Shown piece after piece: positions 28,500 through 37,878 of a stretch of 64,000 bases of DNA (position 1 is the stretch's first letter; each line of letters starts with the position of its first letter). The stretch is from Halomonas alkaliantarctica. Its GTDB lineage: Bacteria; Pseudomonadota; Gammaproteobacteria; Pseudomonadales; Halomonadaceae. The stretch covers positions 1,674,001-1,738,000 of the forward strand of contig NZ_CP122961.1 of NCBI RefSeq assembly GCF_029854215.1. Reading direction: 5' to 3'. The notes under the pieces were generated by a model. That model saw only the letters and a program-made list of their open reading frames with translations. It searched no databases and was not told where the DNA came from. The position numbers were made by a program, and so were the translations under genes.

Positions 28500-28543
28500 C
28501 GGTCAGTAGTGGTAAGGCTATATCGTCGCTAAAGAGTGCCAGC

Positions 28544-28570
28544 ATAAAAAATGAAGGTTTTATTTTTTTT
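28544..28570 (+). terminator. Weak AT-rich terminator-like hairpin after algU
   Basis: ATAAAA (28544-28549) and TTTTAT (28558-28563) with an 8-nt loop, followed by a T-tract to 28570. The stem is all A-T, so efficiency would be low. Confidence 0.3.
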
Positions 28571-28680
28571 GTGAACTGTCTGGCATGTAAAGCGTCATAA
28601 AGCCTGACTATCTTGATGAGCACGTTGGATATGTCATTACGTGGTATATCACCGTGCGAAGCGCCATAGAGCTTAGCATT

Positions 28681-28716
28681 GCAAACTAATTAGCTTCGTC
28701 AATTTAATTAGCTTGC
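28681..28716. promoter_or_regulatory. Inverted repeat in the algU-mucA spacer
   Basis: GCAAACTAATTA (28681-28692) and TAATTAGCTTGC (28705-28716) are complementary at 11 of 12 positions with a 12-nt spacer. AATTAGCTT also occurs twice as a direct repeat 18 nt apart (28688 and 28706). Candidate operator or leader hairpin for mucA; the regulator is unknown. Confidence 0.4.
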
Positions 28717-28743
28717 AAAGGAGCCTTGGCCTTGGAAGTCGTC

Positions 28744-28779
28744 GGAATGATGGATGCATATCACTATATGCCATCATCC
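28744..28779 (+). promoter_or_regulatory. Stem-loop in the mucA leader
   Basis: GG-a-ATGATGG (28744-28753) pairs with CCATCAT-CC (28771-28779), and CATAT (28757-28761) with ATATG (28766-28770) around a 4-nt loop, with a 1-nt and a 3-nt bulge. It lies 25-35 nt before the mucA ribosome site region and could shape translation of the anti-sigma factor. Confidence 0.45.
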
Positions 28780-28814
28780 CAGTACTTCTTTTAAACAGTG
28801 TGAGGGTGTGAAGT

Positions 28815-29549
28815 ATGAGTCAAAACACACGGGAATCACTTTCGGTGTTAATGGATGGCGAGAGTGATGAGCTTGAGCTTCGCCGAGTGTTGAAGGCACT
28901 GCCAAATGATGAAGATGCGGCAGACACATGGCGTCGATATCATCTTGCCCGCAGCATGATGCAGCGCGAGCAGGGCGTCGATGTAAGTGTCGATCTTTCT
29001 TCAGGCATTATGGCCCGCCTGCGCGAAGAACCTGCTCCGGCGGTGCAAGGTGCCGAACCTGTGGCCCATCGCTCAGGTGGCATATCGTTTGCCCGCGGTG
29101 CCGGCGTTGCCGCTGCAGTGTCCCTGATGGTGATCTCTGGCGTACAGTTCTTCGGCAATGACTCATCCGTTCGCCAGGGCAGCAGTGACGTTGCGACGAC
29201 TGCGCCCGGTGCTAACGGAGCTACTCAAGTGGAGCCCGTTAGCCTAGCTTCTCAGTCTGCTTCTGCAGTAGCTACACGAGCGGACATACCCATGTTTGAG
29301 CCTACGCCGTTTCGGCTTAGCGGTCAGTCGGGTCAGAGTGGCTTGATGAATATTAGCGAAGCTGGCTTTTCGGCCCAGACACCCCAGGGAGTGACCGCTT
29401 CCCAAGGTACTAATATTGATATTGATCAGATTGGCTTATTGCAGTCCTATTTAGAGCAACATACTCAGAGCGCCGCTTACGGCAGTGGTGACAGCTGGAT
29501 GCCACTAATGCGCTCATCGGCAGTCGCAGAGCCATTGGGCAAGCGCTAA
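28815..29549 (+). CDS. mucA: Sigma-E anti-sigma factor MucA/RseA
   Basis: A 244-residue inner-membrane anti-sigma factor. The cytoplasmic N-terminus (about 1-75) has ESLSVLMDGESDELELRRVL and WRRYHLARSMM, which bind region 2/4 of the sigma factor in RseA-type proteins. A single membrane helix is at about 96-115 (AGVAAAVSLMVISGVQFF). The remaining periplasmic part is variable and would be the site-1 protease target. It follows algU after an unusual 315-nt spacer and precedes mucB. Confidence 0.92.
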   Translation: MSQNTRESLSVLMDGESDELELRRVLKALPNDEDAADTWRRYHLARSMMQREQGVDVSVDLSSGIMARLREEPAPAVQGAEPVAHRSGGISFARGAGVAAAVSLMVISGVQFFGNDSSVRQGSSDVATTAPGANGATQVEPVSLASQSASAVATRADIPMFEPTPFRLSGQSGQSGLMNISEAGFSAQTPQGVTASQGTNIDIDQIGLLQSYLEQHTQSAAYGSGDSWMPLMRSSAVAEPLGKR

Positions 29550-29604
29550 ACGATAATGTCGTTCTTTTTTTGATGCTGCATGTTAGGTAAGAAGGGAGCT
29601 CAGA

Positions 29605-30648
29605 ATGGGGGTGTGTAACATGATGAGTCCCCAGCGAGCGAAGTGCGCATGGGTGCTGGCGGTAGGAGTTGTTACGCTCTCGTTCCAAGCGCATGCGGAA
29701 ATCGCCGATAGCTCTTCCGACGTTAGCCAGCCGGATCGACAGACAGGCTATGAGTGTGCGGTGGAATTCGAAGCGACCGCTAATAGTGCAACGCAGTGGC
29801 TTGAGCGGGGTTTATGGGCTAGCCACTGTTATGCGTTTCAAGCTAGAGCGGTGGCAATCGATGCTGTCGATGTACGCACGCTAGCATTATCACACCGCAT
29901 TCAGGACGGTATTCGGCAGCAGGTGGTTCAGTATTTAGATGGCCCCTCTGTCAGCATTGAGCGTCGTTCGCCGGTAGGTAGGTTGGCCTGGACTCAAGAA
30001 CACAGCAACGGTGAGCTCCCCTCACCAGCAAGATGGGCGGCTCATCTTGAGAAATATTACGCTCTTGAGCTTGAGGATAATGCTCGGGTAGCGGGTCGCG
30101 ATGCGGTTAAATTGATTTTTGAGCCCCTTGACCAATGGCGTTTTTCTCGTGAATGGTGGTTAGACCGAGATACTGGTTTGCTGCTTAAGCATGTACTCAT
30201 TGATCAGCAGGACAGGATCATTGAAACCTTCCAAATTACCCAGCTCCAATCGCCTCAAAAGTACACCGGTAACGTGCGAGGGAATGCGCCCAGCGTTATC
30301 ATCAATACCCCTTGGCGCAGCACTTGGCTACCCGATGGTTTTGTAGCGCAACCGGTTACTTTCGCAGGTGATGATTTACATAAACGTGTCTATAGCGATG
30401 GCTTAGCCACCGTGAGTATCTTTGCGGAACCTCTTGCGTCTGGAGAAACGACGGCCTTGCAGGAAGGTGTTAAGCAGTTGGGCGTGTCTGCCGTAGCCAT
30501 TGAACACACCATCACCGCTGAAGGGCGCTGGCAGTTGGTGGCCATTGGTGAACTGCCAGTAGCCACGCTGCAACGTATCGTTCGCTCAATTACTTTCGAC
30601 TCGCCTGAAGGCCAAGTTCTTGAGAATGACGATGAGATTGAGCGCTAG
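29605..30648 (+). CDS. mucB: Sigma-E regulatory protein MucB/RseB
   Basis: A 347-residue periplasmic protein with a signal peptide (cleavage near QAHAE at about 31). The N-terminal domain (SATQWLERGLWASHCYAFQ onward) and the segment WRFSREWWLDRDTGLLLKHVLID are typical of MucB/RseB. It protects MucA from proteolysis and senses lipid or lipopolysaccharide signals. A GGGAG ribosome site precedes ATG 29605. Operon position between mucA and mucC confirms the call. Confidence 0.9.
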   Translation: MGVCNMMSPQRAKCAWVLAVGVVTLSFQAHAEIADSSSDVSQPDRQTGYECAVEFEATANSATQWLERGLWASHCYAFQARAVAIDAVDVRTLALSHRIQDGIRQQVVQYLDGPSVSIERRSPVGRLAWTQEHSNGELPSPARWAAHLEKYYALELEDNARVAGRDAVKLIFEPLDQWRFSREWWLDRDTGLLLKHVLIDQQDRIIETFQITQLQSPQKYTGNVRGNAPSVIINTPWRSTWLPDGFVAQPVTFAGDDLHKRVYSDGLATVSIFAEPLASGETTALQEGVKQLGVSAVAIEHTITAEGRWQLVAIGELPVATLQRIVRSITFDSPEGQVLENDDEIER

Positions 30649-30682
30649 TGTTAGATATGTGTGCATGGAAGGACAATAAATC

Positions 30683-31147
30683 ATGACTTCCGCTCCCTAT
30701 CGCTCCTTACTTGGTATGCCACTGCTTCGCTCTGGCAAGGTTGTCGACCATGTCCAGCAGGGGCTTATCGTAGAGGTTTCAGCCCAACAGGGCTGCGAGC
30801 AGTGTGCTCAGGGGCGAGGGTGCGGGCTCGGGTTGTTGGCGCGCCAGCGCAACCAGCGAGTTGCCGTAACGCTTTCCTCAAAAACGCACAGCTCTGAACG
30901 AAACTACCCGCTAGGAAGCCAGGTCACCATCAGCCTGCCGCGCGCCTCAGTCACGCTGCTGGCTTTTTTTGTTTATGGGTTGCCGCTTCTGCTTGCACTG
31001 TTGCTATCCGGCCTTGTTTCGCTCGTCAGTAATACAATTTGGCTGGCGCCACTGTTCTTTTTTATCGCTTTGGTGGGCGGTGCGCTAAGTATTAAATGCC
31101 TAATGCGCGGTCGAGGGGAACGCTTTCGCCCACGCTTGGTCAATTAG
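30683..31147 (+). CDS. mucC: Sigma-E regulator MucC/RseC
   Basis: A 154-residue inner-membrane protein. The N-terminal part has a cysteine cluster CEQCAQGRGCGLG, as in RseC. Two membrane helices follow at about 93-115 and 118-138 (LLAFFVYGLPLLLALLL, IWLAPLFFFIALVGG). RseC is described as a positive modulator of the sigma-E response and is linked to redox/iron-sulphur processes in some bacteria. It lies between mucB and mucD. Confidence 0.88.
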   Translation: MTSAPYRSLLGMPLLRSGKVVDHVQQGLIVEVSAQQGCEQCAQGRGCGLGLLARQRNQRVAVTLSSKTHSSERNYPLGSQVTISLPRASVTLLAFFVYGLPLLLALLLSGLVSLVSNTIWLAPLFFFIALVGGALSIKCLMRGRGERFRPRLVN

Positions 31148-31219
31148 TTCACCGGCATTTTGCCGTGAGTTATTGACCTGCCTTAGATTACTATCACATT
31201 GATAAGTAGGAGCTCTTGC

Positions 31220-32632
31220 ATGAAGCGCTTGATTCTCCCTTCCACACTATGGGTTTGTGTGGTGGCATTACTAACGTTTGGCCAGGCCGCCAGTGCGCAG
31301 GGTTTGCCTGATTTCACCGAGTTGGTTGAAGACGCCGCCCCTGGGGTGGTGAATATATCGACCAGCAGAACGGTTCAGCGTAGCAGCGCGCCGGGTTTTG
31401 GCGGGTTCGGTGGTCAGGAAATCCCAGAGATTTTCCGGCACTTCTTTGGTGATAGCTTTCCGGCTCCACCCAGTAATGGTCAGGGGCGAACGGAGGAGCG
31501 TCAGTCATTAGGCTCGGGTTTCGTCATCAGTGACGATGGCTATGTGATGACCAATGCGCATGTCGTGCAGGATGCCGATGAGATTCTTGTGCGGCTCAAT
31601 GATCGGCGAGAATTGAGCGCGGAAGTGATTGGCAGTGATCCTCAAACCGATGTCGCGCTACTAAAAATCGATGCCAGTGACTTGCCCACGCTTACCTTGG
31701 GTGATTCTGATGAGCTCAAAGTAGGTGAGTGGGTAGCCGCCATTGGCTCACCTTTTGGTTTTGATCATTCAGTGACTGCGGGGATTGTCAGTGCGATTAA
31801 CCGTACTTTACCCCGCGATGCATATGTGCCGTTTATTCAGACCGATGTGGCAATCAACCCTGGTAATTCCGGTGGCCCGCTCTTCAACCTAGACGGAGAA
31901 GTGGTAGGCATCAACTCGCAAATCTTTACCCGCAGTGGCGGCTTTATGGGCGTCTCGTTTGCCATCCCTATCAATGTTGCCATGGATGTTGCGGATCAAC
32001 TGCGTGAAGGCGGTCGGGTGGATCGCGGCTGGCTAGGCGTCATGATTCAGCCCGTTTCTGAAGATCTGGCCGAATCTTTTGGGATGGATAATGCGATTGG
32101 CGCCTTGATTGCCGACCTTGATCCCGAAGGCCCCGCAGCCCAAGGAGGACTTCAGGCTGGCGATGTCATTCTTGAAGTCAATGGCGAAGAGGTTGAGCGT
32201 TCAAGCTCACTGCCGCGTCTGATTGGCAAAGGTGCGCCAGGCACCGAAGTGGAGCTCACCTTAATGCGTGACGGGGAAGAGCTGACCGAGTCAGTCGAGT
32301 TAGGTAGTTGGCCAAATGCCGAGGAGCAAACGGACCAAGCCAGCAGCAATAATCAATCCCGTCTTGGCGTGATGGTCGCTGAACTTGATGAGGCCATGCG
32401 CGAGCAGTTGAATATTCCGGGTGGCGTAATCGTTCGCCAAGTAGAGTCTGGCAGCGTGGCCGCTGAAGCGGGTATTCGCACTGGGGATGTGTTGGTGAGC
32501 ATCGATCACCGCAGTGTTTCCTCTTCCGACGAACTGGTAGAGATCGTTGAGACGTTGCCAACTGACCGCGCTATCCCAGTACGTCTGTTCCGCGACGGGC
32601 ATTCACTATTCGTCGCGCTGCGTCTGGAATAA
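31220..32632 (+). CDS. mucD: Periplasmic serine protease DegP/MucD
   Basis: A 470-residue HtrA-family protease and chaperone. A signal peptide ends near AASAQG (about 24). The catalytic triad is H114 (NAHVV), D144 (TDVALLK) and S217 (GNSGGP). Two PDZ domains follow (about 265-350 and 370-465). I start at ATG 31220 with AGGAG 7 nt upstream rather than at an earlier TTG. It ends the algU-mucABCD locus and clears misfolded envelope proteins. A GC hairpin follows. Confidence 0.95.
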   Translation: MKRLILPSTLWVCVVALLTFGQAASAQGLPDFTELVEDAAPGVVNISTSRTVQRSSAPGFGGFGGQEIPEIFRHFFGDSFPAPPSNGQGRTEERQSLGSGFVISDDGYVMTNAHVVQDADEILVRLNDRRELSAEVIGSDPQTDVALLKIDASDLPTLTLGDSDELKVGEWVAAIGSPFGFDHSVTAGIVSAINRTLPRDAYVPFIQTDVAINPGNSGGPLFNLDGEVVGINSQIFTRSGGFMGVSFAIPINVAMDVADQLREGGRVDRGWLGVMIQPVSEDLAESFGMDNAIGALIADLDPEGPAAQGGLQAGDVILEVNGEEVERSSSLPRLIGKGAPGTEVELTLMRDGEELTESVELGSWPNAEEQTDQASSNNQSRLGVMVAELDEAMREQLNIPGGVIVRQVESGSVAAEAGIRTGDVLVSIDHRSVSSSDELVEIVETLPTDRAIPVRLFRDGHSLFVALRLE

Positions 32633-32651
32633 CCCACCTATTTTCACTCCT

Positions 32652-32674
32652 GGTCCGGCGGTTCTCGCCGGACC
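32652..32674 (+). terminator. GC-rich hairpin after mucD
   Basis: GGTCCGGCG (32652-32660) and CGCCGGACC (32666-32674) are perfect complements with a 5-nt loop. No T-tract follows, so it may terminate only in part or protect the mRNA end. Confidence 0.55.
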
Positions 32675-32775
32675 GCTGTTCCTAGCCTGCGCATATCGCT
32701 ACAATAGCGGATATCTTTTTGTCGGAAATGGCCCTTATTTGTAAACGGCAGCTGTTTTCGAGCTTTGAACTCTCG

Positions 32776-32800
32776 AAGCGGCCTGCTAATGCGGCCGCTT
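32776..32800 (+). promoter_or_regulatory. Hairpin in the lepA leader
   Basis: AAGCGGCC (32776-32783) pairs with GGCCGCTT (32793-32800), 9-nt loop, about 28 nt before lepA. A possible -10 element TACAAT near 32701 lies upstream, so the hairpin would be in the 5' untranslated RNA. Confidence 0.35.
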
Positions 32801-32827
32801 GCGTACCACTAAGGCAGAACAGACTCG

Positions 32828-34645
32828 ATGTCCCAAGACGTTCCCAACGGAAAGCTTAAGCACATACGCAATTTCTCGATAATCGCACATATTGACCACG
32901 GTAAATCGACGCTATCTGATCGCCTGATCCAGACCTGCGAAGGGTTAACCGAGCGTGAGCTTAAAGAGCAAGTGCTCGACTCCATGGACATAGAACGCGA
33001 GCGTGGTATTACCATCAAGGCGCAGTCGGTGACGCTGGATTACACGGCTGCCGACGGTCAGGTTTACCAGTTGAACTTTATCGATACGCCTGGCCATGTC
33101 GACTTCTCCTACGAAGTGTCGCGCTCGCTCTACGCCTGTGAAGGTGCGCTGCTGGTGGTAGATGCAGCGCAAGGCGTCGAAGCCCAGTCGGTGGCCAACT
33201 GCTATACCGCGATCGAGCAAGGCCTGGAAGTTCTGCCGGTGCTTAACAAAATCGATTTACCCCAGGCCGATTGTGACAAGGTTTCTCAGGAAATCGAGGA
33301 GATCATCGGCCTTGATGCTACCGATGCCTGCCGTGTGTCGGCTAAAAGCGGTATTGGCATTGACGCCCTGCTTGAACGCTTGGTGCGCGATATTCCGCCG
33401 CCCAAAGGCGATCCGGATGCACCCTTACAAGCGCTTATTATCGACTCCTGGTTTGATAACTATCTCGGCGTAGTCTCGCTGGTTCGTCTGTTTGATGGAA
33501 CGCTGCGCAAAGGCGATAAGATCCGTATTAAATCGACGGGCCGCGATTGGGGCACCACGGAAGTGGGTATTTTTACCCCCCAGCGTAAACAGACGAATAT
33601 CCTGCGTGCCGGTGAAGTCGGTTTTATTGTCGCTGGCATCAAGGAGATTCACGGGGCACCGGTGGGCGATACGATTACCCATACTAAAACCCCTGATGTC
33701 GCCCGCTTGCCTGGTTTCCAAAAAGTGAAGCCGCAGGTCTATGCCGGTATGTTCCCGGTTAGCGCGGATGATTACGAAGACTTCCGCGATGCGCTAGAAA
33801 AACTGGCGCTTAACGATGCCTCTCTTGAATATGTGCCAGAGAATTCCGACGCCCTTGGTTTCGGTTTCCGTGTGGGCTTTCTTGGCACACTACACATGGA
33901 GATTGTCCAGGAGCGCCTGGAGCGCGAGTATAATATTGATCTGCTTACCACTGCGCCAACGGTGGTTTACGAATTAGCGATGAAAAATGGCGACGTTGAG
34001 TACGTTTCCAATCCTTCAAAGCTGCCCGATATGGCCGACGTAGATGAAATGCGCGAGCCGGTTGTCCGCGCAAGCATCTTGGTCCCCCAGGAGTACGTCG
34101 GTAACGTTATTACCGAGTGTGAACAGCGCCGCGGTACACAGCGGGATATGCAATTCTTGGGCAACCAGATTCAACTGGCCTATGAGCTGCCGATGTCGGA
34201 AGTCGTCATGGACTTCTTTGATCGCCTGAAATCTATCTCGAAGGGGTATGCGTCGCTTGAGTACAACTTCGAACGCTTTGAAGAGGCCAAATTGGTGCGT
34301 TTAGACGTACTGATTAACGGCGATAAAGTCGATGCATTAGCCGTCATTATCCACCGTGACCATGCTCACCAGCGCGGCCGTTTGCTGGTGGAAAAAATGA
34401 AAGAGTTGATCCCACGGCAGATGTTTGATGTGGCGATTCAGGCTGCCATTGGCGGCCAGGTGGTGGCTCGTTCCACTGTGAAAGCGCTGCGCAAGAACGT
34501 GACGGCCAAGTGTTATGGCGGCGATGTCAGCCGTAAGAAAAAACTGCTCGAGAAACAGAAAGCGGGTAAGAAACGCATGAAACAAGTGGGGCGTGTGGAA
34601 ATTCCCCAGGATGCCTTCCTTGCTGTGCTCAAGGTTAACGACTAG
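32828..34645 (+). CDS. lepA: Elongation factor 4 (LepA)
   Basis: A 605-residue ribosome-associated GTPase that acts on stalled or back-translocating ribosomes. The G-domain shows [16 protein letters not shown] (P-loop), [16 protein letters not shown] and NKIDLPQAD. The C-terminal LepA-specific domain ends in [16 protein letters not shown]. Full family length. It opens the run lepA-lepB-rnc-era-recO-pdxJ-acpS, the same order as in pseudomonads. Confidence 0.97.
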   Translation: MSQDVPNGKLKHIRNFSIIAHIDHGKSTLSDRLIQTCEGLTERELKEQVLDSMDIERERGITIKAQSVTLDYTAADGQVYQLNFIDTPGHVDFSYEVSRSLYACEGALLVVDAAQGVEAQSVANCYTAIEQGLEVLPVLNKIDLPQADCDKVSQEIEEIIGLDATDACRVSAKSGIGIDALLERLVRDIPPPKGDPDAPLQALIIDSWFDNYLGVVSLVRLFDGTLRKGDKIRIKSTGRDWGTTEVGIFTPQRKQTNILRAGEVGFIVAGIKEIHGAPVGDTITHTKTPDVARLPGFQKVKPQVYAGMFPVSADDYEDFRDALEKLALNDASLEYVPENSDALGFGFRVGFLGTLHMEIVQERLEREYNIDLLTTAPTVVYELAMKNGDVEYVSNPSKLPDMADVDEMREPVVRASILVPQEYVGNVITECEQRRGTQRDMQFLGNQIQLAYELPMSEVVMDFFDRLKSISKGYASLEYNFERFEEAKLVRLDVLINGDKVDALAVIIHRDHAHQRGRLLVEKMKELIPRQMFDVAIQAAIGGQVVARSTVKALRKNVTAKCYGGDVSRKKKLLEKQKAGKKRMKQVGRVEIPQDAFLAVLKVND

Positions 34646-34660
34646 GAAAGAACGCCACTC

Positions 34661-35464
34661 ATGGATTTTTCATTATTACTGGTACTTGCCGTTGCGCTCT
34701 CGGGCGTTATTTACCTGTTGGACGTGTGGCTATTAAAGCCCAAGCGACGCCAACGCTTCGCCGCAGCGGAGGCCAACACCCAGGAGGGGCTGGATCCAGT
34801 TACCAGCGAAAAACTACTTAAAGAACCTTGGCCGGTCGACTACGCGCGCTCGTTTTTTCCAGTTCTACTGGTAGTGTTGGTGGTGCGTAGTTTTATCATT
34901 GAACCCTTTCAGATTCCCTCGGGTTCAATGCGGCCTACGCTTGAAGTGGGTGACTTTATCCTGGTCAACAAGTTTGCCTATGGCCTACGCTTGCCGGTGG
35001 TGAATACCCGCTTTATCGAAGTAGATGACCCAGAGCGTGGCGATGTAATGGTGTTTCGCTTTCCTGAAGAGCCCTCGGTGAATTTCATTAAGCGTGTGGT
35101 TGGTATTCCTGGTGATCGTATCCGTTATGAAGGCAAGCAGCTCTACGTTAACGGTGAGCCAGTGACCAAGGAACTGATCGAAGAGAGTCCAGAAGGTTCG
35201 CCCCAGCAGCGACTGTTAGAAGAGCGCCTTGGCGACGCCGAGCACTTTATTTATAACAATCCGCGCGACCCTGGCCCACAAATGCGTGAAGTGGAAGTAC
35301 CTGAAGGTCACTATTTCATGATGGGTGACAACCGTGACCACTCCAACGACAGCCGCTATTGGGGCTTTGTGCCGGAAGAAAATATTGTCGGCCAAGCGTT
35401 TGCAGTGTGGATGCATTGGGATGGCGGGTTGCCAAGCTTTACCAGCGTGCGTCACATTGAATGA
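34661..35464 (+). CDS. lepB: Signal peptidase I
   Basis: A 267-residue inner-membrane protease that removes signal peptides. Two N-terminal membrane helices (about 4-24 and 62-82) precede the periplasmic catalytic domain. The Ser-Lys dyad is S89 (IPSGSMRPTL) and K144 (NFIKRVVGIPGD). The later box GDNRDHSNDSRYWG is also present. It lies 15 nt after lepA. Confidence 0.96.
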   Translation: MDFSLLLVLAVALSGVIYLLDVWLLKPKRRQRFAAAEANTQEGLDPVTSEKLLKEPWPVDYARSFFPVLLVVLVVRSFIIEPFQIPSGSMRPTLEVGDFILVNKFAYGLRLPVVNTRFIEVDDPERGDVMVFRFPEEPSVNFIKRVVGIPGDRIRYEGKQLYVNGEPVTKELIEESPEGSPQQRLLEERLGDAEHFIYNNPRDPGPQMREVEVPEGHYFMMGDNRDHSNDSRYWGFVPEENIVGQAFAVWMHWDGGLPSFTSVRHIE

Positions 35465-35509
35465 AGACGCTGCTTACGCTGAATTTAGTTAGTTATGTCA
35501 CTTTAGTTA

Positions 35510-35522
35510 ACGTCAATGACGT
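35510..35522. promoter_or_regulatory. Short palindrome abutting the rnc ribosome site
   Basis: ACGTCA-A-TGACGT at 35510-35522 is a perfect 6-bp palindrome around one base, ending exactly where the rnc ribosome site AGGAG begins. It could be an operator or a small RNA hairpin that limits rnc translation. Confidence 0.35.
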
Positions 35523-35531
35523 AGGAGAGCT

Positions 35532-36224
35532 GTGAGTAATTCCTTGAACGCTTTTTGCCGACGAATCGGCCATACCTTTGGTGATGATACGCTATTGGAA
35601 TTGGCCTTGACCCACCGTAGCTTCGGTGGTCGCAACAATGAGCGCCTGGAGTTCCTAGGTGACTCCATCGTTAACTTTGTCATCGCCGAAGCGCTGTTTC
35701 AGCGCTTTCCCCAGGCCCGAGAAGGGCAGCTCTCACGCCTGCGCGCACGCCTGGTGAAGGGGCAAACCCTGGCGGAGCTGGCCCGAGAAATGGAGTATGG
35801 CGAATGCTTGCGGTTAGGCTCTGGCGAGATGAAAAGCGGCGGGCATCGGCGTGAATCTATTCTGGCGGATGCGGTAGAAGCCATTATTGGCGCTATCTAT
35901 CTGGATGCCGGGATGGACGTGGTGCGTGAGCGTGTGTTGGATTGGTATGCAGAAAGGCTGGATAACATCTCGTTACAAGATACTCAGAAAGACCCCAAAA
36001 CGCGGCTACAGGAATTTTTGCAGTCGCGCCAAGCCGCGTTGCCGCGATATGAAGTTGTCTGCGTGAAGGGAGAGGCGCATGCCCAGACCTTTACCGTGGA
36101 GTGCTACATTGATCTTTTAGCAGAGCATACCACTGGTAAAGGTCCTAGCCGCCGCCATGCTGAACAGCAAGCGGCAGAAGAAGCGTTGTCGTACCTCGAA
36201 AAAAGCCCTGGAGATAAATCATGA
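35532..36224 (+). CDS. rnc: Ribonuclease III
   Basis: A 230-residue double-strand RNA endonuclease for rRNA and mRNA processing. The catalytic signature [16 protein letters not shown] is complete, and the second metal-binding region is [17 protein letters not shown]-terminal double-stranded RNA-binding domain (about 155-225) ends in [14 protein letters not shown]. The start is GTG 35532 with AGGAG 4 nt upstream. It overlaps era by 4 nt (ATGA). Confidence 0.96.
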   Translation: MSNSLNAFCRRIGHTFGDDTLLELALTHRSFGGRNNERLEFLGDSIVNFVIAEALFQRFPQAREGQLSRLRARLVKGQTLAELAREMEYGECLRLGSGEMKSGGHRRESILADAVEAIIGAIYLDAGMDVVRERVLDWYAERLDNISLQDTQKDPKTRLQEFLQSRQAALPRYEVVCVKGEAHAQTFTVECYIDLLAEHTTGKGPSRRHAEQQAAEEALSYLEKSPGDKS

Positions 36225-37120
36225 GCCAAACCTGCGGATTCGTTGCCATTGTCGGCCGACCCAACGTGGGCAAATCGACCCTCATGAACCGTATTCTGGG
36301 GCAGAAAATATCGATTACCTCACGGCGCCCACAAACCACGCGCCATAAGGTCATGGGTATTAAAACGGTCGATGAGACGCAGTTTATCTATGTCGATACC
36401 CCAGGCATGCATATCATGTCCAAGGATCGCAATAAAGCGATTAACCGCTTTATGAATCAGGCAGCCACCCAGGCGCTGCGCGATGTCGACTGTGTGGTGT
36501 TTATTATCGACCGCACTCGCTGGACGGAAGAGGACCAGGCGGTATTAAAACGCCTGGAACACGTTAAAGCGCCGATAATTCTGGCGGTGAATAAAGTCGA
36601 CCGTTTAGGCGAAAAGGGCGATTTATTGCCTTGGCTTGCGGAGGTTGGCGCTCGCCGGGACTTCGCCGCCATCGTGCCGATTTCAGCCAAGCACGGCACC
36701 CAGGTAGATACCCTGGAAGAGGAGGTGGCCAAACACCTGCCTGAGAGCGTTCACTTCTTCCCTGAAGACCAGATTACCGATAAAAGCCTGCGCTTTATGG
36801 CCGCCGAGCTGGTGCGTGAAAAAGTCATGCGCCAGTTGGGCGATGAGTTGCCCTACCAGATGACCGTTGAAATTGAAGAGTTCCGCGAGACCGAACGTGT
36901 AACGCATATCAGCGCGCTCATTCTTGTTGAACGCCAGGGACAAAAGGTCATTTTGATTGGTGAAAATGGCGATCGACTCAAGAGTATTGGCCGCGAAGCG
37001 CGCCTGGATATGGAGCGCGCGCTAGGGACTAAGGTCATGCTCAATTTATGGGTGAAAGTGAAGCGTGGTTGGTCAGATGACGAGCGCGCCCTGAAAAGCC
37101 TGGGTTACGACCTCGATTGA
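36221..37120 (+). CDS. era: GTPase Era
   Basis: A 299-residue GTPase needed for 16S rRNA maturation and 30S assembly. G-motifs are [18 protein letters not shown] and NKVDRLG. The C-terminal KH domain binds rRNA, with [20 protein letters not shown] in its GxxG loop. It overlaps rnc upstream and ends just before recO. Confidence 0.97.
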   Translation: MSQTCGFVAIVGRPNVGKSTLMNRILGQKISITSRRPQTTRHKVMGIKTVDETQFIYVDTPGMHIMSKDRNKAINRFMNQAATQALRDVDCVVFIIDRTRWTEEDQAVLKRLEHVKAPIILAVNKVDRLGEKGDLLPWLAEVGARRDFAAIVPISAKHGTQVDTLEEEVAKHLPESVHFFPEDQITDKSLRFMAAELVREKVMRQLGDELPYQMTVEIEEFRETERVTHISALILVERQGQKVILIGENGDRLKSIGREARLDMERALGTKVMLNLWVKVKRGWSDDERALKSLGYDLD

Positions 37121-37128
37121 AGGTAGCG

Positions 37129-37824
37129 ATGACGCCAGAGCCGGCTTTTTTACTTCATCGTCGGCCATATCGCGAAACCAGTGCGCTGGTGGATCTATTA
37201 ACGCTTGATTACGGTAGGGTGCGCGCCGTTGCCCATGGAGGGCAGCGGCCTGGCTCAAAATCGCGCCAGCGGCTCCAGCCGTTCACACCGCTATTCGTGA
37301 GTTGGCAGGGCAATCGTGATTTAAAGCGGCTTACGCTAATGGAGTCGCGCGGGCAGACGGCGCTGCTAGCCGGTGAAGGTCTTTTATGTGGGCTCTACGC
37401 CAATGAGATCGCCACCCGGCTGCTACCGTTAGAGCTTCCAGCCCCTGAGGTTTTCGCGTTTTATACCGCGCTACTCGAAGCGCTACCAGCGCCCGCGGAA
37501 CGCGCATTGGCACTTCGCCGCTATGAGTGGTCGCTGCTAGAGGCGCTTGAGGCCACGCCGCAGTTTACGACGCCGGAGGGTGGCGTTCTGGATCCCCAGC
37601 TCCGCTACCGTTTTGACGCCGCCAGCCGCGCATTTATGCCAGCTGAGCGAGGGCTCGACGGCAGAACGCTGCGCTACATTGAGCAGGGTGATTGGCAGCA
37701 TGAAGGCCTTGCCAATGCATTGAAGGCGGTAATGCGAGCAGCGCTGGCACCTCATCTTGGCTCCACTGTTTTGCGTTCGCGAGAGCTGATGCTCGATTTA
37801 GCGCGGCGTCGCCATCGCCCTTAA
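37129..37824 (+). CDS. recO: DNA repair protein RecO
   Basis: A 231-residue recombination mediator that loads RecA with RecR. The N-terminal OB-fold starts with PAFLLHRRPYRETSALVDLLT and continues with GRVRAVAHGGQRPGS; the rest is helical. I start at ATG 37129, with AAGG and a 5-nt spacer, rather than at a TTG that overlaps the era stop. No zinc-binding cysteine cluster is visible, as in E. coli RecO. Confidence 0.93.
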   Translation: MTPEPAFLLHRRPYRETSALVDLLTLDYGRVRAVAHGGQRPGSKSRQRLQPFTPLFVSWQGNRDLKRLTLMESRGQTALLAGEGLLCGLYANEIATRLLPLELPAPEVFAFYTALLEALPAPAERALALRRYEWSLLEALEATPQFTTPEGGVLDPQLRYRFDAASRAFMPAERGLDGRTLRYIEQGDWQHEGLANALKAVMRAALAPHLGSTVLRSRELMLDLARRRHRP

Positions 37825-37878
37825 TGTTTTGAATGTTCTGTTCACACACTCTTATTTTATCGCTGCGCTGGAGGCATT

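Larger units (their letters stand above)
28500..28814. other. Long algU-mucA spacer
   Basis: A 315-nt gap inside what is usually a tightly packed operon. No gene of its own is convincing. It contains an AT-rich hairpin with a T8 run (28544-28570), a large inverted repeat (28681-28716) and an imperfect stem-loop (28744-28779) close to the mucA ribosome site. Separate control of the sigma factor and anti-sigma factor is a reasonable inference. Confidence 0.6.
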
